Shown here one piece after another: positions 9,334 to 18,472 of a DNA stretch of 26,362 nt. The notes under the pieces were generated by a model. It had not been told where the DNA came from. It ran no database searches and saw only the letters and a list, made by a program, of their open reading frames with translations. Source of the stretch: Physocladia obscura (Eukaryota > Chytridiomycota > Chytridiomycetes > Chytridiales > Chytriomycetaceae). A program made the position numbers and the translations under genes. The stretch's first letter is position 1, and every line of letters begins with the position of its first letter. The stretch is from contig JADGJH010000180.1 of the NCBI GenBank assembly GCA_027596945.1, forward strand, positions 1 through 26,362, given 5' to 3'.

Positions 9334-10445
9334 TCAATCTGCTTGATATTCGACAGGATCCAAGTTGCTGCGAATCAACTCCAAAATTTCATTAACCTTC
9401 TTCTCGCCACCTTCAACAGCTCGAACAAATATAAATTTTCGTTGGGCGAGATCTAGAGTTTCTTTTCCGTCCTCTAAAAACACTGGCACAAAATTAGCAA
9501 CGCCGCCACCACTTTCGCGAACAATAACGGTCGCCGCTGCAACGTCCCACATATGAACGCCAGCCTCCCAATACGCATCAAGTGAACCATTTGCAACATA
9601 GCAGGCACTTAGCGCAGCGCTGCCAATCGATCGTACACCGCGCGTCGGAGATTTGAGAATGCGCGTGATAGCAGAAAGTTTGGAGTCAAGTTGTTCGCCA
9701 CGATCGTAGCCATATTCAGTAGCCAGCAGAGCACGTTCAAATCCAGGCCATGGTTTGGAGCGCGCCTTATGGAGCGGTAATTCATGTGTCGCATGAGTCG
9801 AATCGACCAGAAATGCACCTACGCCTCCGCGTCGGGCGTAGAATGTTTCTTCGAGGATTGGGTTGAGTACAACTCCAACGACAGGTTCTTTGCCTACCAC
9901 TAGTGCAATTGAAATACAAACAAACGGAAATCCGTGCACAAAGTTGGTTGTGCCGTCAACAGGGTCGATAACCCACGTGGGATTATTTGTCAAAGACGTT
10001 GAAGAGTTGTATGTTTCTTCGCCTATCATAGTCGAAATGGTTATTATTATTATTATTATTATTTATTTTATTTTACCAATGAAACTGTGAGTAGGATGTT
10101 TAGCCCGAATGTGGGCCATAACGAGCGCTTCCACAGCCTTGTCCTGCGATGTTTGTTTTGTTTTGTTAGCGTTGGATCTAAAGCTGGATTAATTTTTAAT
10201 GAAGGAAAAGAAACGCAACAGTCTGGGTGACAATATCTGCCGTATTTGTTTTGAGCTCGAGTGTGCCTTGCAAGGTCCGATTCGTGAATGCTGCCTTAAT
10301 TATTGGTGCTGCGAGACGTGCGGCTGCAGTAAAATTAAAAATAGTGACATAAAAAAAAAGGCAGGAACATTGAGGCAGCCAGTGCCGACTCACCTTCAAG
10401 TGCAGTGGCCAAAAACACGTCAAAAAGACTCTCATTTTCACTCAT
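9334..10445 (-). CDS. INM1: inositol monophosphatase family protein
   Basis: Exons on the minus strand are 10445-10394, 10323-10220, 10143-10077 and 10022-9334. They sum to 912 nt, giving 303 aa, and introns are 54-76 nt. The enzyme hydrolyses inositol 1-phosphate to free inositol using Mg2+ and is the Li+-sensitive step of inositol synthesis. Metal-binding motifs are all present: GEET (75-78), WVIDPVDGTTNFVHGFP (91-107), GSAA (208-211) and WEAGVHMWDVAAA with Asp234. The N-terminal ARLAAPIIKAAF and TADIVTQTDKAVE helices are also typical. The ATG at 10445 gives a short leader and a GT-AG join (gaa g|cc gca) that restores the first helix; the second intron donor is GTTGCG, weaker than the others. 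All motifs look intact and CpG content is normal, in sharp contrast to the transposon DNA on both sides. A related 3'(2'),5'-bisphosphate nucleotidase is less likely given the motif spacing. Confidence 0.93.
10041..10063 (+). repeat. (TTA)n microsatellite in an intron
   Basis: Nearly eight trinucleotide units lie inside the third intron (10023-10076) of the monophosphatase gene. They are likely length-variable between strains, with no coding effect expected. Confidence 0.9.
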
Positions 10446-10569
10446 TTTGCAACTTCGTGTTGTCAGGAAGTATTCCAACCAAAAAATTTCTTTCGCAACC
10501 ACCAACAAATATCTGTTTTTTCAATAAAACTCATTCTGTGCCAACTTTACGCCATTGCACTCGGTAGTA

Positions 10570-11435
10570 TCTTAAATGCCACTATCTCGCAGATCTATCC
10601 TCAAGAGCCTTAGAAGATCAGAGCGAAACAGCTGTTTTTAAGGAAATCAGCTCATCTGTTAACAATGACATCTCAGTCAACGAGACAGCCAAAAATCTCA
10701 GTGAATCAATGGGTATGTCCAAGGAAGCTGTCAGATCAGTGGATAGGCAGATGGAAATGCACCCAGGAAGAACCAATGGTAATCAAAAGTTCACTGATGA
10801 CGAGGAGGAGATCTTTGCTGCATTTGCCAAGGTGCGACCCTTGTGCCACCACCCAATGAGACAAATAGACTTTATTCATTTGGTCTCAAAATACAATAAA
10901 GAAGTTTATAGGGAGGTTGGATGGTCAGGAGAGGCATGGTTCAATTAGTTTATTAGGCAATACAAAAACACAATCAGCTTCAAACACACAAAGACAATTA
11001 CTGAGGCTCAAACAAGCCACCTTACTCTTGATTCAGTACAGACGTGGGTGGGAGATTTTGAGACCTGGATGAGCAATAATGGCTACAGCTGGAAAAATAT
11101 AATGAGTGTTGATAAATGAGAATTAAATTACAGAACGATAACTTACTGTCAAAGGCTCTTGTGAGTGTCAATATTTTGTGTCCAAATGAGATTCAAGGTG
11201 ATTGCAGACAATATGCCAGCTTCATTCCATTTGTTACTGCAAGTGGGAGCAAATAATGGATGTTTTTGTCTTACCAATCAAAATAGAAGGCAATGCAACT
11301 TGTTTGAGGCTCAAAGACATTACTCTGATGTATTTTATGTTCAATAAGACAGGTTATTTGACAGAGGTGCAATGGCGTGCTATTTTAGTTGAAATTAAGT
11401 CAGTTTGGTCAGAACAACACAGTGGACTTGTGAAT
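10570..11435 (+). mobile_element. pogo/Tigger-like DDE transposase fragment, decayed
   Basis: An open frame runs from about 10572 to a TAG at 10946. It holds NETAKNLSESMGMSKEAVRS, TDDEEEIFAAFAKVRPLCHH and EVGWSGEAWFN. The frame continues after the stop with FIRQYKNTISFKHTKTIT, LDSVQTWVGDFETWMSNNGY and then NIMSVDK. This is the CENP-B/Tc5-type DNA-binding segment followed by the first catalytic site, where pogo-like enzymes read NVDE; here Glu is AAA. Pieces NILCPNEIQGDCRQYASFIP, FVTASGS and NKTGYLTEVQWRAIL follow in other frames. The expected second and third catalytic residues should come just after 11432, but the sequence switches to LINE DNA there. At least three stops and two frame changes show it is dead. 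Confidence 0.72.
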
Positions 11436-11439
11436 ACCA

Positions 11440-12660
11440 TTTTGCCACAAGTGATTTAGGTGCTCCCAAGGTTTGCAACGTGTATCTTGCTTGCTGTAAT
11501 AGTATTTGGCTCATTATTATTCCTACTCTTTTGTGTGTTATTCTTTTGTCTCTTAGTATTTCTATGGTATCTTGGATCTGCTCTTTTATTTTTTTATCTG
11601 CTAAGTTCCCATTATTTGTTGCTGTAAAGTAGATTCCAAGTAGTCTTTCTCCATTGCTGTCTGTTTTAATCTCAACTTGCCTTTCTTTGTCCCATTGCAG
11701 CATCCTGCTGCTTGTTTTTGGGTTTAGTGTTAGGATTTTTGTCTTAATTGTGTTGACCTCTATTGTGCTTCCATTGAGAAATTCCACAACCAGGTATTTT
11801 TGTCTGACTAGTTTTTCCCACAATTTTGGATATTAGTGTAGTGTCATCTACATATGCTAGTGCTGCTACTTTTTCAGTATAGGTTGATTCATCCCATCCA
11901 TTGCCATTGTATCTGACTTTTTGTTCAACTGTGAAGGTGTGTCCAGTTGTTTGCATGACAATCTCACATAACAACGTATCCCAGAAGATTCTCCATTCTA
12001 ATGGGGCCAGCACTGATCCTTGTTGAATAATTTGAATTTCTATTGCTTTTGTTGCCCCTGCTGCTGTGAGTACTTGTGATTTTATTCTTGTTTGTGTGTT
12101 ATATTTGAAGGCTGAGTATTTGTAAGGCAGTTTGATTCTGTTATGACTCCTCATAACTGCCTCTACACTTACTGAATCAAATGCTTTTTTGATGTCCATT
12201 TGTAAGATTACAGTTCTTCATTGCTTTCATTGCAGTTATTTAGTACTGTCTTTACAAGGTGCACGACTGTTTCTGTGGACTCTCCTTTGAACACTGATGT
12301 ATTTCTTTCTTTTAATATATTATGTCTTTGCAGAGTGGATGAAAGTTGTACATTCCATATAGTGTCTATTAGTTTGTAACCTGTTTCTAGGAGTGAAATT
12401 GGTCTAGTATTATTGTATTCAGCTTCTCAGTTTTCATTTTTGGGGATAGGGTTTATGTATCCCATAAGCTAATTATCTAGAGCAAAAAAATAATTAATTG
12501 CCAGCTGTATGACGTAGCAGATTATTTCTTTTGTTTCTTTGCCAGTGTCAGCTAATAGTTCCCTAGATATCCCACTGGGCCCAGTTGCTTTGTTTATTTT
12601 TAGAGCTTCTTCAATGTCTTCAGTTTTTAATCTCCTACCATTGATTAATATATTTCTTGG
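11440..12660 (-). pseudogene. LINE reverse transcriptase domain
   Basis: Minus-strand reading gives EEALKINKATGPSGISREL, then YINPIPKNEN, NTRPISLLETGYKLID, KGESTETVVHLVKTVLNN, and the palm motif A MDIKKAFDSV (from 12199). QQGSVLAP (about 12022) is motif B, and ALAYVDDTTLI has the YVDD catalytic box at 11854-11843. After a frameshift near 11820 the frame continues with KTKILTLNPK, LLGIYFTATNNG, and ILLQQARYTLQTLGAPKSLV, ending abruptly at about 11438. In-frame stops occur in the 12430-12480 stretch. The catalytic aspartates are still readable, but the frame is broken. Confidence 0.88.
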
Positions 12661-13599
12661 TTAATCTCTTCAATGCTTTTTTGAATATTGAATTTTGTTC
12701 AAATTTTTTGTTTTTCTGAAAACATGTTTAGTTTGTCTTGTTACTTCTTTCAGTATTGTTTCTGCTTGATATGATATGTGTTCTTCTACTTTACCAGTCC
12801 ATTTGTTTGTTTCTGTAATTTTTATTCTGCCTACTTTCATATTGTTGTATTTTCCAAGTATTCTTTTGAGGTATTTGGTTGGACTACTATGTGTCATTAG
12901 GTTTCTCTCTTTTACAAGTTTTTCTATTTTTCTTCTGCAATTTTTTGTTATAGAATTGCTTTGTTGCATTTTTATTCTCTGTTATGAGCCATTCTACCAT
13001 ATGTTTTTGTGCTTCTTCATCACTTTCAGTATCAAAATGTGGCATGTTTTTTTCTCCAGTGGTCCATCGCATGTCTGTATTTGCAAAATATAATTCATTT
13101 CTAAGCTTTGAGTCTATCTTCCCACCACTATTGTTTTTTGCTGATTTTATGCATCTTTTCACTATTCTTCTAAGGTGTCACCATTTATTATACTCTATTT
13201 GTTCTCTTGCTTTTCTCTCACCTCCTATTCTTTTGATATGGAGGGTTACTTGTGCTACTTCAAGTATTGTTTCTTCCAGTTCTTTGATGATGTTAGATAC
13301 TTCTTGTATCTCTTTAGGTCTGTTTTTCAGTTTCTACAGTCTTTCTTTTTTGTGTTGGGTGGGTGTGCATCCTATTTTCAGTGCCAGTGCAGTGTGGGAT
13401 TTGATTAATTCATCATCACCAGCTTTGGCCTTATAGTCTTCTGCCAATTTTTTGGCTTTTTCATAAATATTTGTTGATGCTAATTTTATTTTGAGTTCTT
13501 CTGCATAGTTTGTCCAAATTTCCTCTGTTGCTAGTGCTGTATCTATTTTTTCTCTCATTATTTTTGGAAGCTGCTTAGTTGCTTTAAGTGTGTGTTTTC

Positions 13600-14390
13600 T
13601 GTTGAAGGCTGTAAGCACTGGTACATGGTCAGATATTTGATTGTCATATAGTTCCACAAGGCTGTCACTTCTAACAATTATTTCTGCAAGACCCATTTTG
13701 ACCAGATAGCATCTATTCTGCTTGCTTGGATTATTTCATTGTTTTTTCCACTGCTATTGTATTTGTTTTGTAATTTATTTCTTCTACAAAATCTTGTATA
13801 TTCTGTCTTATGTGTACGTATGGCTCTGAATGTGTCTGTCAGTTGGGCTGCCTTGAGTTGTTCAAGAATTCCATGCAGTTTTTTTGTTCTAGGACCAGTG
13901 GCTATCTTTAAGTAAGAATCTAACTCCACATTTAGTACTTAATTCCAGTCACCCATCCATATTGCTTCATGACCATTTTCTTTATCTAAATTTGTTATTT
14001 TTAGTATTTGTTCCCTCATTTCCTTTGTATTTGTCTCTGTGGCAGCTGTTGGCTAATAAATACAAGCTATTCTAAGTTGGCAGTTTTTGAGGGCAAGCAC
14101 TATTGATATTAGTGTTGAACCTATTCTAATGGGTTGTTTGTGTAGGTAGTGTGCCATTTCTTCTGTTAATATTATTGCTACTCCTCCAGGCCTTCCATCT
14201 GCATTAGTTGCATAACTGTGTAGATTAACATCAAGGCCTTTGGATGCATCAATTATGTGCTGTTGTATTGCTTTTGCGGTGGTTTTTGTTTTTACAATTC
14301 CTGTAATGTATACTTGATACCTTTTTATGTTTTCTACTACTATCCATGCCTTTTCTCTGTTTACTCCATTAACATTGTGTGAACTCATTT
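13600..14390 (-). pseudogene. LINE APE-type endonuclease domain
   Basis: Minus-strand motifs in order are MSSHNVNGVN (from about 14388), ITGIVKTKTT, ADGRPGGVAIIL, LRIACIY-stop-PTAATETNT, AIWMGDWN-stop, TDTFRAIRTHKTEYT, SRIDAIWSKW (near 13722) and, after a frameshift near 13690, NQISDHVPVL (near 13636). These are the conserved parts of apurinic endonuclease-like nucleases, including GDWN and SDH. The expected Glu of the xETK motif is Lys (AAA at 14292-14290), and the two stops (TAG, TAA) read as C-to-T changes of Gln codons. Catalytically dead. Confidence 0.85.
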
Positions 14391-14670
14391 TCTGCTTTAG
14401 TATTCCCAATACTAATATGTTCAAGTTCAATTGCCTTTTGCTGTTTTCTTCAATGTCACTCTCTTCCCCTATTTGCATGGCAGCTACTGTGGCTTTTTCT
14501 GATTTGGAATCACATTTGCCTTCTTGTTCTTCTCCTCTGCAACTTCTCTTCTTTCCCTTATCTTTGTTTACTTTAGCAGAGCTCCACATTTGTTCTAATG
14601 TTTTTTGCTTTGGGTCTTTTTTCTTTTGTATTTTTAGCTTGTTTGTTTGATCTGCTTGCATTTCACTTTG

Positions 14671-15694
14671 TTAGATATTTTGACTGTTTTTCTCTGTTTT
14701 TTTGCTTTCATTTTTTTTCCATGCCTTCAGTGCTGCAGCAGCATTATCCATTTCTATGCTTTTCATGATTTTATGTTGTATCTTGTTAGTTTTGCATGTG
14801 CACACTGCAGAACTAGAGCATGAGTTCCTGCCATGGATCATGCATAGTTCTGGGATGTTATATAATAGTTCCACATCTTTCTTTTTTATTTCTTTTTTTC
14901 TTTCAGTTTCTTTATCTCCTTGATCTCTGCTGACATTTTTGCCTTTTTTGTTTTCATCTATTTTTGTTGTTTGATTTGTTTGTTTTTTTGCAGTTGCAAG
15001 GAACATTTCAATCATGTTTGCTTGCTTTTTGTTTCCCACCTGATTGTCTGTCCTAACTATCCTCTGCTTTTCTTTTCTTTTTGTTTATATCCAAGTCTTC
15101 GCTTTCTTGCTCTATTATTTCTTCCTGTTCTACTATTCCCATCAGTTTGTTAAATCTTCTTCTGTCTTCTTCTTCTTTTTCCATTTTTTGTTTTAGTATT
15201 GTCTCTATTGAAGTTAGTACCAATTTATTTCCTTTGTCTTGGATTAATAGTGGCATTGGAGCTACAAATTTTTTTCCTTTTCAGGTTGTTTATTTGTTAT
15301 ATCCCTATTGGGAGTTGCCAGTGTTCTCTTTTCCCTCCATTCTTTCCCTTTTTCTTTTTTTTCTTCTTCTCTCTCTTTTTTCACTGTGTCAGTTGTGGAG
15401 TATGGTCCACACCCCTTGGTTGTATCACACATTTTTTTGGCCCATTTCAGGGCATTCTACATTTTCCTCTTCTGCTTCAAATCTACTGTCTTCCTCTTCA
15501 TCCAGTTCCTCCATATCCAGCATATTGTTGGCTTGCAATCCAATGAAGTTTTCTTCACTTTTACTTTTTTCTTCCTGTGCTGTTGATAATACCTGGGTAT
15601 TGTTTTTTAGTTTTTTTTCATCACATGACCTTACTACTGGCTGTTGTCCTGCCTCTGATATCGCTGGCCACTGCACACCTGCACCCAAAAACAA
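14671..15694 (-). pseudogene. probable LINE ORF1-like region
   Basis: Open minus-strand pieces at 15694-15425, 15256-15053 and 15039-14671 lie upstream of the endonuclease. They are rich in Glu/Lys, with helical stretches such as EELDEEEDSRFEAEEE and RRRFNKLMGIVEQEEIIEQE. A small cluster, CMIHGRNSCSSSAVCTC, might be a remnant of a Cys-containing module. ORF1 proteins of L1-like elements bind RNA and are often coiled coils. The assignment rests mainly on position and composition. Confidence 0.5.
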
Positions 15695-15849
15695 CTACTA
15701 GCACTGCAGGTGCACAGCAGCCTGCGCTTTTGCACATGCCATTTGTTTGCTGCAGTGTTGTGTTTGTGAAAAAAGTGATGCAACTTTCAATTTCTTGAAA
15801 GTTTTTTATCACAAGACTCTATCCACTGGCCATCACTTCACTGCAACAT

Positions 15850-17006
15850 CAAAAAATTTGTACAATTCTGCAATTCACGCCAACACTTCAAAATAACTTG
15901 AAGATTACCTTATGAACTATTACAACCACACAAAATCCCTGAAGGACAATGGGAAACCATTTTAATGGATTGGCCCAATTGTCACATCAACAAACAGCTA
16001 CAACACAGTAATGGTAATAAACAAAACAAACTCAAATACTTCCCTATAAGCAAACCAACAATGCAAAACACATAATCAATCTTTATGAATTCAAAATATG
16101 GAAACATCATGGACTTCAAATGAAAATCATCTCCAATCATGACACATAATTTATGTCCCACTTTTGGACAATTATCCTCAATTCCCTATGTACTAAACAA
16201 ATAGTATCAACTTCATTCCATCTGCAAACAGAGACACAGAAATCAAAAATGATTGGATCATCACAGCAATATGCCACTTTGTATCACATTAAGAAGACTG
16301 GGATTGTTACATTCACATAATCAAGTTTGAAATGAACAACACCAAAACTCTTCTACTGGATACACTCCTTTCATGTTAGACATAGGATAAAATCTGACAT
16401 CTATAATGGACATTAACCTCACTGTCTACAATAATCTAAGCCTGCATGACCAGCAAACAGCATATCAAGTAGCCAATGTAGTGCTCAAGACAAGCAAGCA
16501 GCCACAGCAATAGACATCCACTTGAATCACCCTTCAAAGTCAATGACCTTGTGCTACTTTCTCTCAAGGACTTCAGATCACCACAAATCAAAGACAGATG
16601 TACTACAAAGCTTTCCAAAATATATTCAGGACCATATAAAGTTTTGGAATTAATCAGACCTGCAAACTCCTGCCAACTCAACATTCCAAACAACTGGGGA
16701 AAACATCCAGTATTCCATCCCAAAAAACTCAAAAAATACTATTGGGACACTGCCCAAGAACATCCATTAAACTCCTTACCAATCAATCAACATGTTATCA
16801 AATGAATACTTGCTGAACAAAAAATTATATTCAACAATAAGCCTTACCAACAAGTACTTATCAAATGGAAAGATCACAATCCAATCTTTAACATCTGGTT
16901 AAACACCACTCCAGAGCTCATTACCAAACTACAACAACAAGAAAACAAAATAGATCAAGAAAATAGCTTATCATTGTGTATGCTGTTGGAGGCAGGCGTC
17001 ACATAA
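15850..17006 (+). mobile_element. Ty3/gypsy integrase and chromodomain-like tail, decayed
   Basis: Plus-strand pieces follow the integrase order. These are LLQPHKIPEGQWETILMDW (about 15920-15980, first catalytic Asp), YNTVMVIN, KLKYFPISKPT, HGLQMKIISNHDT-stop-F with SHFWTIILN (16107-16180; relatives read SDRDTQF), and VSTSFHLQTET. An open 85-codon piece (16551-16805) holds LLSLKDFRSPQIKDR, SKIYSGPYKVLELIRPANS and NNWGKHPVFHPKKLKKYY, the C-terminal beta-barrel region. After a stop and frame change, YQQVLIKWKDHNPIFNIWL and TPELITKLQQQEN (16845-16940) look like the chromodomain of chromovirus-type elements, ending at a TAA at 17004. No protease, RT or LTR was recognised nearby, so only the 3' end of pol remains. 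Confidence 0.85.
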
Positions 17007-18472
17007 ACTAATTAGTTTTCCATAACTTCAATTCAAAATTATTACTATTATATTCTTATTTTATTATCCTTTTATCTTTTATTTTCTTTTATTATTTTTT
17101 TATTTGTCAACTGCAAGTTCTTTTTCATTTCACAATTTTCTTTATGAAATTTTTACTTGCAGTGTCCAAAAATTCTATTTCACTTTGTTTCAGAAAGGAT
17201 CTTGAAACTCTTTAAATTCAGAGTTATTGAAATTGAAATAAGCAGAGAATTCTTTATTATAAACTTCAACTTCACTTCATTTTAGAACAAAAAGGAAGAC
17301 TTTGCCATGTAAGACACAGCTCAAAACAAATACTTTGCTTTGATGTCCCAAGTTAAATTTGTCTACTTGGAACTACTTCAATTCTCTCACAGACTTTCTT
17401 GTTTACATGTGTTTCTATATATATATTCTTTACAAATGTAAATATCAATATATATATATAAATTTTATTTCTCCTTTTGCATACTAAGAGACTTGATGGA
17501 TTCAAGTTGGAAATATATGTTTCAAATGCATGGTGTAGCCACAAGTCAGCACTCTTCAACATAAAGAATACCCACCTTTGAAAGAGTTGAATTTATCTTC
17601 TTTTATTCCACTTTGAGACATGATTGTTGCATGGATCTTTGTAGACAGTTCCAATTGGGAGTGATTTGAGATCCTTTGAATGGATGCTTGTTGATGGAAA
17701 AACACACTTCATTTGTTTTTAATAAAGAATCAGAAAATAACTGTTTGTAATTGATGCCAAATTGGATGGAAAATATGTTCTTGCTGCCTTTTCTAATTTG
17801 GTATAATTTTTGGAAGCTTTGGAAGCATGTTCCATTCCAACACATCAGACTTTTTTACTCAATCTGATTGGTCCATTTGTTCATGATTGTGGTCACATTT
17901 CGCACAAAACTCAAAGTTGAATATTTTTATTAGACGCTGCAGTGAGAAGGAATAAAAATGAAAATCAGTGGTAGCACTTTACACCAAAAGGTGTGGATGG
18001 GTGCCGTACATGGGGGTCAAAAAAAACATCCCATCTTATACTTTCTGTTGAATTAAGTGGATGAAATTGGGTGTACAAGAATTACTCACTCCAATGCAGG
18101 CCAAAAAATAAAGCTGATCTAGTTGGTCACAAAATTAGTGAAGAAAACTTTCTCAGATAACAGCACATCCAATTTTTTCCAATGGACAAAACCAATTTCA
18201 TGAGCAGCACATGAGGATATCATTATAGTTTTAAAGTTTCTCCAGTAAATGAGAAATGAAGGTAAAGGTTATTCTGGTTTGTTGAAAAGGCCATGCTTGC
18301 TCTGAATTGTCTCTTAAAATTTAAGCTCGAAAATAGAGCTAGATGAACTTCACCTCCCAACAACAATAATTGACAATACAACTCTAGCCACTTGATTCTT
18401 TAATAAATTTCATTTGAAATATCAAAATAAAATTCTGAGAAGACATCTCTAATGTTTCTATAATATTTGCAC
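17007..18472. other. unassigned CpG-poor relic DNA
   Basis: This is 1.47 kb between the gypsy tail and the transcription factor stop. Poly-pyrimidine and (TA)n stretches (near 17415-17465) and short open frames on both strands (for example 17603-17845 minus) show no family I can name. CpG is very scarce (about 4 by hand count). It is probably the LTR or other remains of the gypsy element plus further transposon debris. Confidence 0.5.

Larger units (their letters stand above)
11436..15812 (-). mobile_element. non-LTR retrotransposon (LINE) with APE endonuclease and RT, decayed
   Basis: Read on the minus strand, 4.4 kb give an acidic/basic ORF1-like region (15694-14671), an APE-type endonuclease (about 14390-13600), a linker (13600-12700) and a reverse transcriptase (about 12660-11440). 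The order matches an L1-like element. Frameshifts, several stops and near-absence of CpG (about 10 in 4.2 kb by hand count) show age. The element stops inside the part of the protein downstream of the RT palm, so its 3' end is missing, which is unusual for target-primed insertions. Details are given in the three sub-entries. The exact 5' end is unknown: coding potential fades near 15800, and gypsy integrase sequence starts near 15850. Confidence 0.85.

Noticed and set aside
10199..10567. 122-codon Cys-rich plus-strand frame resembling a zinc finger
   Set aside because: It is antisense to exons 1-2 of the monophosphatase gene; the Cys residues come from Ala codons read backwards.
10665..11459. 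Pogo-like region as a domesticated host gene
   Set aside because: Stops after AWFN and SVDK, frame changes, and loss of the distal catalytic part argue for a dead fragment.
11405..15701. Many hydrophobic plus-strand open frames rich in Phe/Leu/Ser
   Set aside because: They are shadows of the A-rich minus-strand LINE; the minus strand carries clear RT and endonuclease motifs.
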